From positions 1,025,701-1,089,700 of the forward strand of contig OZ026605.1 of assembly GCA_964020085.1 (NCBI GenBank): a stretch of 64,000 bases of DNA. Direction: 5' to 3'. The notes below the pieces were generated by a model. It was not told the DNA's origin. It was given only the letters and a program-made list of their open reading frames with translations, and searched no databases. Below are positions 1-12,700 of this stretch, piece after piece; positions within the stretch are counted from its first letter, which is position 1; each line of letters opens with the position of its first letter. Source of the stretch: Micromussa lordhowensis (lineage: Eukaryota > Cnidaria > Anthozoa > Scleractinia > Lobophylliidae). The translations under genes were made by a program, and so were the position numbers.

Positions 1-405
1 CCTCACTCCTTACGTCCCCCTGCCCTCTTTCCTAGTTCCTCCCTTCCTTTCTTCACCCTCTCATCCTCTCTAACTCCCTCCCTCCTTCCCTCCTCCTTCC
101 CTCTTTCCTTCCTCCCTTCCTTTCTTCACCCTCTCATCCTTTCTAACTCCCTCCCTCCTTCCGTCCCCCTGTCCTCTTTCCTAGTTCCTCCCTTCCTTTC
201 CTCACCCTCTCATCCTCTCTAACTCCCTCCCTCCTTCCGTCCCCCTGTCCTCTTTCCTAGTTCCTCCCTTCCTTTCTTCACCCTCTCTCCGTCCTCCTTT
301 CCTCTTCCCTTCCTCGCTCCTTTTCTTTCACCCTCACTCTCCAACTCCCTCGAGTTCCCTCCTCGCTTCCTTCCTTCCTTCTTTCCCTCTACTCTTTCTT
401 CCTTT
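1..405. repeat. Polypyrimidine minisatellite
   Basis: One strand is almost pure C and T. Blocks containing CCTAGTTCCTCCCTTCC followed by CACCCTCTCATCC recur with a period of roughly 70-78 bases (near 31, 109, 180 and 257). Two reading frames on the minus strand stay open here only because the complement is purine-rich (Arg/Glu/Lys/Gly). I do not regard them as genes. The array may continue to the left of the window. Confidence 0.85.
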
Positions 406-3400
406 TGCTGTCTCAGACTGGACACGTTTAGAACTCGTATGACTTAGAACATACCTTGCTACAGGTGCCGACGTTATATTTTTCCGGTGAAGGTACGCTT
501 CTTTGTTATTTCCTTGAGAATCTGATGAAAGAAGCAACAAAAATAGGCTCCATCAGCGTTGCTGTGTTAGAACAACAGCCATTAGCGCCCAGGCGCTATG
601 TTCTTATGCACGGTCGGTAGAGCCTGAGGATGAAGTAGCTGTTGCAGCATCGGCACAACAAGTCACTTGTTCAAAATCAAGTGAATTTACCAGAGATTCG
701 AACGTGAGACTGATCAATAATTTCTCTTTTTAATTTCTTTTTCATGTTCAAGAACAAAGCTGACGAATGTGAAGTCAGTCCCCCAACCGAAGAGTTTTAT
801 CTTCATTCTTTGCAGTCTGGCAGAAGTACAGCAGCTCTCGTAAGATGCTATTGTTGTATTTTTGTAGCAGCTGTTATTGTTGTTTAGGGCTGAGGGCATT
901 GTTTTTCTGTTGTTTATTCAATTGTTGCCTTAACGTGTATCGAGCCATTCATGTGAGACCTTACGGGGGCTGCTGCATGACCCCAGGCTGGGGCCATCTC
1001 GCGCAAGCTGTGAACTTGGAGAGAGTTTAACATAAGTTGTAAGTTATACGTGTGAATCCGAACTGAAATACTCTGTTACTGACAAGATTTACAATCCCTT
1101 TTTGAAGACCAAAGTTGTTCCATATTCTACACAAGGGCAACGCACGTTTTTCTTCTTTCACTTTAAGTTTATCTCCCTGAGGAAGTACCTGACCGTTTAA
1201 TTATTACACTGCTCAATGATGAAAGGGGGCACTTAAGTTCTCCTCTGAAATTAATTTGAGGTTAGAAACACACAGCATTAAAACTTGACAGTGGAACAAT
1301 TGTTCACAGGAAAAACTAAATGTCAACGAACACGTAGTGAACACGTTGCGATCATTTGCTTCTTTATGAGCTCTTATAAACGTTTAATGCTATTTGAATG
1401 CGTCGACAGTGCTTCAGTTAGCTGGTTTTATCTTGACAGGTCCGGCCACTCAAACACGAAAAGCCGCCAAGACATCTATTAAGTTATTAAACCACGATCA
1501 CTTATTTTGATAAAAGAAAACACTGAGGAAATGAGTTTTCGCCGTCAAAGTCGGCATGCGTGGGGTGACAACACGATAACTGGTGGTGTGGAAAATTTAT
1601 ACAAGTCAAACGCAGTAAATGATTTAGCTCTCGAAATGGTGCGAAATATACTTTATGGAATGACATATATAAACAAATAAACGTAACTACGTAACAAGCC
1701 TGAAGCGAATGCGAAAAAAGACGCTAATGCAAAAGTGAACTACGGAGCAAACAAATTTGCCCACAGCAAAACATTGCACACAACGAACAAGGGTCTTCTT
1801 GTGTTGTGTCCTTGAAATTTCGCAGCAGTACTCGCTCGTTTCGTTGGAGCTAAGTTCCCCGCGATCCGTTTGAGAAATACTGAGAAAGGCAGGTCTGCTC
1901 GATTCTAAAGCAAGGTTGCGCAATGAGTACCTCTTTCTTGCCTTTTTCGACAGGTGGCTGCTTTGATCATGATATTTTCCCGACAACTTTGCATGCAAAA
2001 TTACGAACTCTACTAACTCGTGTAGCTGTCTTAGTGCAAGCTAGCATTTTATATTCACAAAAAAACAAAAGCTTTTTACTCCACTTACCATCTGAACTGG
2101 CTTCATATGGCGGAAAGAAAAGTCGAACAAAGCCGTCAGAAAGAAATTAATTTTCTTTTTCACAACCCAGAGGTGTTAAAACACAAAACAATAAAGAAAA
2201 AAAAAGAAAACAACTGATAGAAGCATTTTTTTATATTGTTGATCAAGGTGCACCACAGTGACAGAAAATTAGAGACTGGTATGAGTAAATAATTTATACG
2301 AACTTTAAATTTGTATAGTATTTTCCATATTTGTTCAGTGCATGGTTGAAAAAAATGAGTACATATTTATTCCTTATTAAGTTTTGTGTTCGATCTTTCC
2401 AGTGCCGCCTTTACTCCTTCTTTGCGTGTCCGCACATAAAGCCGCTCAGTGCCGTCTTTACAGCTAATATAAATTGTTCAATTTATTTTTCAGCCTTCGT
2501 GTTAATCTGCATCAGGGAGCATGCTATGCTTTAATTTCTAGCTACCGCAGGACGGGTGTTTAATTTTAAAACAAAATTGCTGGAATCCTTCACCTGTCCG
2601 GCTTGATCTGCAGACAGACAGCGCTTTCGTTTATTAGGTCGAACTTGAAAGATATAAGCTTTTAATATTTCAGTTTACGTGGCGCGACTCCGAAAAATGC
2701 GCAGATAATAAAAACAAAGTTAGATTTTCTCTTGGTGTATGTTTCAAAATGATGGCAAAAACAATTAAACAGCATACGCTGGGAGATTTAAGGTTGCAAG
2801 CTAGATTAATGTAGGATGTTTATTTTAGCGGCCTATCGGTCGCAGATAGCTAAAGAGCTATTCTGAGCTTTTAAGGCGCAAAGTGGCGACTCTGTCTTGA
2901 TAGTTATCGCTTGATTAGGGTTTAGCAAGGAGGTGAAAATCGAAGAAGCAGCGATTCTCGTTAAAATACCGCTGTGTGTGGACAAGCGCTACAGTCACCT
3001 CGAGTTGATCAACAGCGCGTGCATCGCGAAGCTCTTTGAAACTGTAAGCTGGTGAACTCGGTCCAGCTTCTCAGTTAAAATATATATTGTGCAATGATCG
3101 AAAGCAGTAAAAACAAACTTACCTGGGTTAAAAACTAAGGCGTGGAATTTGTAGACTTTTCCATTTACCTTATCCAAACGAACAGAGCACGAATCGGCCA
3201 CAGCTGAAATCATTGTTTTTCCTCAAGATGATGGCTGTCAACCAATATCTTTGCTTGGTTTCCTCTATTTGGGTTCAAACATTGAAGATCAGTGTTTGTG
3301 AACGTTTTAGCTAGGCGATGGAATCACTTGGCAAAGGACTGTGAATAAAATCCACGAAGAGAACTCGTTAGTTTTAGCACAATCCATGTTTCACAATAAT

Positions 3401-6400
3401 GAAGGGATAAAATTACCCAGTTAGCCAGCCGTCTTCACTCGTTGAACACTTGAGTGCACGTTAATGGGCAACTGAAACCGCATTAGATTTATAGTTAGAT
3501 TTATAGACTCTAGCTTGTCCGTGTCTATTGTCAACATAAATAATCTTCTATGCCAGAGGCTGCACTGGACGTGTGTGGTCTCTCCGGTGACGAGAGCAAT
3601 TATTTTTAACTGGCCAACCAAAGCCAGCTTTTGATGACCGCAGACCTAAACATCAACATCGAGTACGTCAAAATATTAGCCCGCGTTTTTCTCGCTGAAA
3701 AGGAAGTTCTTTGATCCAAAACCGCAAGAAAGGAACCTGTAAAATCTCTTTTTTCTCTTTATGTGAGATCCCTGAAATAGGCTCTCGGATTTTCCGAGCG
3801 GGGAAGACATAAAGCCTTGCACACGATCAATTTATCCTTCTATTTGATCATTGGGTTCTTTCAGCCGAATAATTAAAGAAAAGATAAACAAGAAATCATC
3901 GCCAGAACGTTTATGTCAGTCAAAATGAGACACCTGCACTTTCGTTTATTCGTGAGTAAACTCACGCCAGTTAAAAATGACGAAAATAAAAAATTCAAAC
4001 GAAATGTAAGCCAGTCCCTGGCGCGGGTTCATCAGATATATATAGGAGAAGCAACATGAAACATAAAACGAAGTATGAACGAGCCAATGAAAATCGATTG
4101 CAACAATTGCAAAAATTCTTAGCGAAGTGCTGTTAGAAATCGTTCTCAGTTTTTCAATTAATCACTACCAACTTTGAATGCTGAAGTCCACTTAACTTTC
4201 CCTGACAAAAACGCGAAAATATCGCTGATCTCAAAGACCACTGATGAGAGAAGGTTTGCCAGTATAAGGATCTATCTATGGTCATCTATCCAGAGAGATT
4301 GTGATGTGTAGCTCGCGTCTTTTAGAATTCATGTGGCAACGTTTAAAACCGCATTTATTGTTGTATTGGACAGGAATTGATATTGGTTTTCACGACACTT
4401 AAGTCAACAGGAACTTGGAAATTTGTATCCTAGAGACAAAATGAAATATAAAAAAAAAAGTCACGGGGTTCAAATTCTTCTAAAGAAAAGTTCTTGTTGG
4501 TAAACCAGATTTCATTGTCCCAATGCCCCAGGATGGGGTATATCGTAGACATCGCCTGTTTGCAGCAAAGAATAATGTCATTTTAATATGATGAGCTGTT
4601 CCGAATTCATTTGCATTGTGTAGTCCGATTCAGTGTTAAAATGTGTTAAGTTCAGTGAATATCGGATAATGACTTTGTAAAGGAGGATATGCACAATACG
4701 CCACGTTTTGGCTGTTATTCGTACGAAAATTATATCGATATGATATATAAATTTATCAGTTTAAGAATGGCATACACATTACCATGTTATGATCACATGA
4801 TACAATATCATGCTTCGCTAAGCTTCTGCCAGACTATATATGTGCCCTAATATAAACTTAATCCCCGACAGACGAGTTAGGTTTCCTTGGTACAGAAACA
4901 CTATAGTGAAGAATTTGACAATGATACCTTGAAAAGAAGGTCGTTAGAACTGGTAATTGGCAATATACAACTGTGTATAGCAATGATATGTCTGTATAGG
5001 CAACCAATATTCACAGAAGATTTGAATGTGGGCTGGGAAACACAGTTTCCGGTAAATGCAGTTCTGAATTTCCTTTACGAAACAAGAAAGTAAAAGCTCA
5101 AAACCCGTGTTGGCAAAGACAGTACAATAGTTTTCGTACTATTGCGTTATGAAAACAAACAAGACGTTAAACTTTGACGCTATAAATGTCCTTGAATATT
5201 AAACTATAAGGTCAATGGATGGCACAGTGACAAGTTCTTTCACGATCTTTCAACATACCTCAAATCGCTGCCGAGTAAGTTACGAGTTTTATGCCTTTGC
5301 GAAAAATGCTTTCAGAGTCTGAGTTTGTCCGGCGACACCTTCTCTGTTCAATTGATCCGCCTTCGGTCGTTTTCGGTGTAAGATGCGTTGAATCGCATGT
5401 GTTCACTCTAGCGTTTTTTCTGAAATTCTTAGAATTAGAACACATATGACACGACCTGATTTACTCTTCCGTGACTCGTCTGGCGTGCACGTCATCAGGG
5501 AAATGAATCAGCGCCGTTGATTGACAGCTAAGCCTGCGGGGGATTGGATGATGTGAATCAAGTCTCACTGTACCGGTTTAGTTTTGGTAAAAATCACTGG
5601 GGCGCTATAGAGTTCAGTATGGAGAGGTTAGCATATACATATACATTTAATTCCGTATATAGGTCCTACGCACCGACTCAACGTCCGGTTTTTCTCATGT
5701 TATGATTATTGCGTCATGACCGGCAGTCAACTGTCATGTCATGTCAATGGGAATCTCTTCGCTAAGTACACTGTCCAGTGCCCACGTGTGCGAAGCACGT
5801 TTTATCAATGTGGCGAAGCACTTTGTTTCGTAATAAGACTAGGCCAGTTGTAGCCTTCCTTTGTAGTAACTGCTCCCTTTTCCGGATCCCAAAAGCTTTC
5901 CAACTTCAGCCACTGATTCTGTGAGCTGGCGATTTTAATTTAATTTTGAAATATAAAAAAGATTTTCTAGAGGGATCGATTGGCAGATGCGAAAGGTGCG
6001 AGATCCTCCTTTCATATAAAATATGCGAAACAGTAGGATGCGAAACAGTAGGAGTCCACGGAATCCTGCCGGAAACCATGTTAACATTTTTGGCTCCGTT
6101 TTCAGTTTGACGACAGGAAACTAAATGTGGCGGCGAGGATAGCAATGTTTGATCCGGAGAATTCCGTAGCGAAACCGTAAACGGTCTTTGAATCCCAGTT
6201 CAAGGTTCTGAATTCCTCTCCTGTAGGCCAACCGACATGGTTAGCCCGATTAAGCTAACCCAGGATAAGCGAGAATTTTGATTTGAGGTTTGACCTTCTG
6301 TTTTGAATAATCTCACGGTCCTCAAAATACACAAAATAAAAGCAGTACATGAATAACATTTGTATACAAGAAAAATTTATTCTTCGGTTAACTTTTAAAA

Positions 6401-7597
6401 TCCTGGGTTAGCGTTACGGGTTAGGGTTAGGCTTCCGAACAACCCAGCCCTGTTTACAGCAAGTTAACCTGACATGAGCGCGCGGTCTAATTGAAAACTA
6501 GCACGTGGTCAGCGTTTTCTCGATGAGATCTCAACTTGAGCTCGCGACATGGTCACGTGATACTGGTCAGGGGATACTTTGATTTGACAGGTGTCAATTG
6601 GCCATAACACGGATGTCCAATATCAAAGAAGAACGCTAACCAAGGAGGCATGTCTATGTAAACCTATGAGCTGGGGTATGGCCGCCATCTTGCGCTACTC
6701 CTTCGTCGCCGTCGTCGTCGTCGTGCGTAGGCGCCCACTAGCAATACGGCTAGCCATGATAACTATGAGACAACAACAACAACACTTAATTAGCCCATTT
6801 AGAAATTATACAATCAATTAAAAATATGATTTTGACAAGTTTAAGGGTTACCAGCTTCCTGAAATAACTAAAGAGCTAAAAACATCAGGGAGCTGGTTTA
6901 AATAGTGTAAATTAAATATTTACAGCGGAGGTAAGACAGTTATACAAAAAGAGAATCAATTCATGGGTTTCCTTTTCTTTCCTATATGGGTATGGGGTCC
7001 CGCTCGCGCGCATTCGGCGCGCAGGAGCTCCGCTAGACTTTCAGAAAAGTCCTTCGTCTTGTTTATTTCAGTACCCGGACTACCTTCGTACTTCGTCGCT
7101 CGGTCGGCCCCTTCGCGGCCTAACATATTCTACCCTACCGCTCTACCCTACCCCGCTTTTCGGTCTTTTCGGTCTAACATAAAAAAAAATTAAAATTCAA
7201 GAGGTCGACTTGTGGCAAGTCTAGAGCTCCGCTATAAATTATAGAGTAATTCTGTCTTTTTTGAAAATGGAAAAGGAAAATAAAAAAATAAACTGCAAAA
7301 TCTTAGCTCAGTGACACGATCAACTCATATAAAAAGGCGATAGTATCCTGAGAATACAAGCAGCGCTACGTTTTTCTTAGTCTTTTGAACATGACTCAAA
7401 AGAATGGCGCGAAGGATTTAGGAAACTGAGAGCCTGCACGAAGTCTACGACAGAAAGGGTTTTCACTTCAAATTCACATCTCCCAAAAATAGATGAACTG
7501 ATTTAACCAGGTCTTAGAAGTTCAGGAAGTTGTTTTTGCGGGTGCTCTTACGCATGTAAGCTCTTGTCATAGCGGACCGCCAAGCGGAGCCCAATTA
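406..7597. other. Gene-free stretch
   Basis: I see no conserved protein, RNA gene or exon chain here. Open frames are all short (under about 105 codons), with composition typical of chance. Small landmarks are a GTC/CGT trinucleotide run near 6,703-6,725 and a CAA run near 6,770. Regulatory sequence could be present but cannot be recognised from sequence alone. Confidence 0.5.
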
Positions 7598-7817
7598 ACA
7601 AATGGTAAACGCAATGGCGTACCTGACTATTGACTCAGAGCCAGTATGGATGCACGAAAGAAGCGTAAGAGTCGCACTCGGCTATCGCCTCGTGCCTAGT
7701 TAATAGAGGATTATTACTATTAACTATGCCTCCTGTGACTCGGGTTCTTGAGTGCTTAGCAAACCTCCCAAGTGCATCCATAACTCAATAGTGTACGCCA
7801 TGGCGTTTACCATTTGT
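7598..7817. mobile_element. MITE-like TIR element, 220 bp
   Basis: The left end ACAAATGGTAAACGCAATGG is matched in inverted orientation at the right end (…GCGTTTACCATTTGT). The similarity continues inward for about 60 bases, up to GGATGCAC on the left and GTGCATCC on the right. There is no coding capacity. The target duplication is unclear. This is most simply a non-autonomous DNA transposon. Confidence 0.7.
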
Positions 7818-8178
7818 TTTATAACATAACATTGAGACATTGAAACAAAAGAAGTCCTTTTATTGAGCTACATCACAAAAAATGTTCGTGTAGTCTTACA
7901 TGACTGGAGAAAAGAAGACCGCGAAAATTCATTCATGACAGCCGATTGGACACCAGCAACTCGAAAAAGGTTATTCACGTTTCAAAGGATAGACTTTCCG
8001 GTCTCATCCTCGCACAACTGTGAAGACAGTTCCGCATTTCTGGCTGAAGGGACGTTGGCCATTACTTTGGAAACAATGTCTGTCAAAATTTTTGCTATGC
8101 AAACATTAGCACACATGTCAGCAGCGTACACCCATGGGAAAACGGTAGACGCTAAATTAACCAATCAGTGCGCGCGCT

Positions 8179-8183
<5 letters not shown>

Positions 8184-8212
<29 letters not shown>

Positions 8213-9254
8213 CTCTAGTGCGCACGCTATTCATTGGTCACGCGCGTGCCACGTCATTTTCAAGCGCGCGCACCGAGTCGAAAACTTAACAAAATATAGA
8301 GCTGATGACCTTTGCGTTAACTTGGTGTGCGAATATTTTTTTTGGAAGCTCGGTGACCCCCACTTCTTTTTCGGCAGATCACTTCCTTTTTTAACTCTCT
8401 ACATTATACTAAAAAACCAAAAAAATCTGTGTGTGGGAAGTTGTAATTATTTGTCATATACTATTAAAAAAAGGGTCAAATTGGTACATGGAGACAGGTG
8501 TGCGTGACTTAGAAGTTGTCTTTTTTAAGGCTAATTCTAGCAGATTTAATGACATATGTAGCAAAGATCTATTAATTAGGCCTATATAAGCCGTGTTAAA
8601 CACTCATAGCTTAGAGATGATTCTTCAACTTAAGGCGGGGGTCCACCTGAAAGCCGTATTTTGGCTTGGTATTATGTTCTTAATGCAAATATCTCGTTTA
8701 CGTTTCAAGCAATCAAGAATCTGTTCACTCATTACACACATCTATGTTTTGCGCCGTTTTGTAAATTTTTTGGTGATTTTTAGGTTTATTTGGAGACAGA
8801 TAGTTTTTCTCAAAGGATTAGTAAAATTTATGGAAATAGGAAATTTTGAAGATTTGGTGTTGTTTTAAAATTAGAGTTTGAAGTTAAAAATTGATAGATA
8901 CACACCAAACAGTTGCCTAACAACCCGAGTGCCATTGTGGGGTCGGGCAACTGTCTGGTGGTGTTCCATAACCTTTTCTCCCCCTTTCAATCTCTCTTTA
9001 AACTTCCTCAAATTTCACTTTAATTCAGGTAAACCCCCACCTTAAATATATGCCGATAGTAATGAATCCGACCAGAATCGCCTCGAATGACTGAGAATCG
9101 TAGAAATGCTATGGTCTGAGCCACGCTTTATCTTGAAAACGAGTTCGGTGACCCCCGATTTTTTTTACGTTTTTTGTCTAATCTTATCATTTTCTACCGT
9201 CAGTCAAAGTTTTAAAAAAATCTGTGCGTGGGAAGTTTTTGGGCGCGAACGTCC
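8184..9254. mobile_element. TTAA-flanked TIR element, 1,071 bp
   Basis: Both ends read GGACGTTCGCGCCC inward, a perfect 14-base terminal inverted repeat. The element is bracketed by TTAA at 8,180-8,183 and 9,255-9,258. TTAA target duplications are known for piggyBac and Kolobok transposons. The GG start does not match the usual CCC start of piggyBac, so Kolobok-like is my guess. An internal direct repeat (TCGGTGACCCCC … ATCTGTGTGTGGGAAG) occurs near 8,350-8,440 and again near 9,140-9,236. No transposase is visible, so it is non-autonomous. Confidence 0.75.
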
Positions 9255-9566
9255 TTAAGATACTACGTGAAAAAAAACCTAAGAACCGATAAAGGAGGGT
9301 CAGGTCTCTTGCAGATCCTACGTTGGCAGCGCTTATCGTATGCGGTCCCTTGCAGTTAGTCACTCATTTCCGCTTTTAAGCTTGGCTAAATCTCTATATT
9401 ATCATTATTGTTAGCATAGGAGGATCTTCTGGTATTTTGTAGTGTAAGACAAACTATCATGGAGACAGTGTCTTCACCAGTCTCCTCGCAAAGTGACCAA
9501 ACTGCGCATTGCGCATGATAATGCTAAGCGTTCAAGACCGCTGACAAGCAATGTAAAACTTTCCAC

Positions 9567-9632
9567 CTCGCTCCCAGGCTCTCTCTCCACTGAAGCGGAG
9601 TTAGTGGAGAGAGAGCCTGGGAACGAGGTTGA
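9567..9632. repeat. Hairpin with CTCTCTCC/GGAGAGAG stem
   Basis: CCAGGCTCTCTCTCCACT pairs with AGTGGAGAGAGAGCCTGG across a loop of about 10 bases. It lies about 110 bases upstream of the RNF141 start codon, probably in its 5' leader. Less perfect relatives occur at 17,350-17,400 (CCTCTCTCTACTT … AGTAGAGAGAGG-like) and 48,295-48,350. It is probably a degenerate fold-back repeat that recurs in this genome. Confidence 0.6.
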
Positions 9633-9741
9633 CCACTTTCATCAAGATGTCGACGCAAAAAACTTGAAATGTTTTTCCGGTTTCGTACGTGTTGTTTGTT
9701 TCCTGAAGATCCAGGAAGCATTGAATGCAGTCTTTGAACTA

Positions 9742-12700
9742 ATGGGACAGCAGTATAGTTTTCTGGTTAAGGTGTTACACGATCATGCTCTCCTTCTCAA
9801 AGATATAGCGGTTCTCAATCAAGAGGGACTTGCAAGTAATTGTCTTTGTAAATCACTAAATGTATGAGCTGGAACGTAAACTTAGTTTCGAGAGTTAAGC
9901 TTTGATTACAAGTTTTAAACCCCACCACCATTGATTGTGGTTCATTTGAATTGTGTCGGAATTAGGGAGTATTAGATCTTTCCTGGCGTGATTTTTTGTA
10001 AGACAGAGTTTTCTTTCTTTGTTTAGGTGCAGTAGAACACCTCAACAAAACGTAAGTAAGCTAAGCTTAAAATTAGATTTATACTATGCTTACTTTTCCA
10101 TCGTCTTCATGTTGACAAATTTTGATTTTTTGTAATTGTTACATAATATAAAACTGGCAGACAGCAAATCATGTACTATTGAGATCCTAATGAAAATGTA
10201 CATATCTTTTTTATTGATATTTCGATGTTAATTTTTTTGCTTTTAATTTCTTAAATTAAACACACATATTCAGGGAGACCTACTTGGCTACTAACTGGAG
10301 TCGTTGCATGACCTGAGTTGAGCTCCGTGACTATGTTTATGAAAAAACCAGCTGGTTTGCATCCTGCCAATTGGGGATTTTAACCGTGCTATGTTTACCT
10401 TGAATTATTTGTTTCTCAAATTAAATTAGTTGGCCACACTAGGTTTTGGCTATAAACACTGACCAAGGGTTTCTAAAATGCTGTTTCCCTACCATTCAAA
10501 CCTGTTTACTTATTTTCAGGCTTAAAACCTTTGCGGAGGGAAGAGGCCATTATATCGTATTTGCGGTAAAGGAACCTTCTGATGAGCATTATCCATACCT
10601 TTGGAAAGCAACCACAAGAATCATTTGTTACAAGGTTAGTCAAGTGCTAAATATACTGCTCTAAACACTCACAGATATGCAGCTCCTTTTTTCTAAAATT
10701 CTTGTTTGAAGGGCAATTCCACGTGAGACATCTAAAAAGTGAAAAGTTTCATATTCAATTTCTTATTTAAAATTATACTGGCAGATAGCTGATATATTGA
10801 GCTATGTGATATTACCAACTTTTTGTGCATCTTGATCACATCCACTTGCTGGGAAGCTATGGAATTTGGGCTATTTGAATATCATTATTTAGAAAATCTT
10901 TGAAGGGAACATAAAGAAAGTCAGTCACTGGGGTGTGTGTGGTTAGACTATACCTTAAGCAACCATGGGGCTATGAATAATTTCCCATTTACTTGACTTG
11001 TTCTGGGAAAAAAATATTTAATTTGTGTTGCGGACATTACATAAAGTCTGTAATGTTGAGGCTTGTTTGTCAATTTTTGAAAAGGATTTACGCCACTTTC
11101 AGGTATACTATTCAAGCTGCACTTTTAGTTTTATATGAGCATTATTTTAGTAAAAAAAGTTTGCAAGAGAGGTTTTCTGTGTCCAGAAATTAAGGCAGCT
11201 AAAGCGTTGCAGACATTACATTGTGGACACAACAAAATCTTTATCTTACTTTTATGACAAATCATAGAGCTCTTATACATGTATCAAGTGTTTTCAACCA
11301 ACAGTTGCTTGTTTAAAGTCAAAAAGCGTCAATTAATTATAGACATTATCTTCTCACTGGTGTAACATGTCCAAAATAAGATTACTGTAATCTGTTTGAA
11401 CAAGGTTACCGTAATCTTGTTCAAAGACCTTCAAACAGGCTTACACAAGACTTAGCAACTGTCTGTCACTTTGAGGTTTCAGTATCTCAGATGAAATCAG
11501 CGGGTGTAAGTGAATATCTTGTTGATATCAGTCTGGACACGCTCAGAAATAACAAATAGCAAGCGCAATGGGACCAAAGAACACACAAGACAAATAGACG
11601 TTATCAATGTCATCCAAGCCAGGCCAAACATATTGATCAAAGACCCTGTGCAAGAACTTAAATTTGACAAGATGGTTGGCAAAGCTAAGAGCTCTTCCTA
11701 TGTAATACTTGTTCAAGTAATCAACAGCATAGTACTCCTCCAATACTATGGCTGGCAGAGGTATCTCATGCAGAATTCCCCCGTGCAGGCTAAACAGCAT
11801 ACATAGCCTTAAATGAGAGAAACATTCCTCTTTGATCGTTGGCCCATACCCTGCCAAACATCTTGCACAGAGGCAAGTGTACACACCACAATCAAAGTTG
11901 TTAGTCTCATCTCTGCTGTTGCAAAGGAAAGCCTACTCATCCAAGTGCTCAATTTACATTTATGTCCTTCTCGAGACTTTTCAATTCACAGGAAATTCAA
12001 TTTTAAGAAAGGCACTTGAATATGTGGTTGTCTTTTGCTGTAATGTCCGCAACAGACCTTCTTCAGTTCACTGCTCAAAGGTCTTGCTAACAAATTAATT
12101 TTTTCTGGAGAAAACATAAGGGGTCAGTAAAGTAATTCAGTGCACAAGTTTCAGAAACTCAGTTAGCTGTATAGAGGTTTAGCAAGAGTTTTAAATTCCA
12201 ATTTTTGGCTCTAAATGCAATGTCCGCAACTTGGAATTACCCTCAAGTCTGAGTTACATCTATATGCAACTACTTACTAATAGAAAATGCTGCAAAATTT
12301 CTGAAAATGAATGCTTTTAGATAAAAAAAAAAGAATCCATAAAACTATAAAAGCCTGTGTGGGCTATTGCGATCTAAAAGCTGTCCAGGTAGAGGATGAT
12401 ACATGTATGTGCTTTGAATTCACAAATTAACATTGCAAGGCTGTAGTCCACCTTACTTGTACCATAATGAGCTCCATTTTATATACAGGGTCTCGTGAAT
12501 TTAAACATTTCTTATTTCATACTTCAATTAGGTGAAAACGTATGGTGGAAATGTTGAGAGTGAAAGGGTTATGGACGTCAGACAGTTTTGTAAATTATAC
12601 CGCGATATCACCAGGCAACTGAGGCACACTCATAGTGTAACAGATGAGGACTGGGAGAAAGTAGATTGTGATGGCGAGGTACATGTAGGTTATTTTATGT

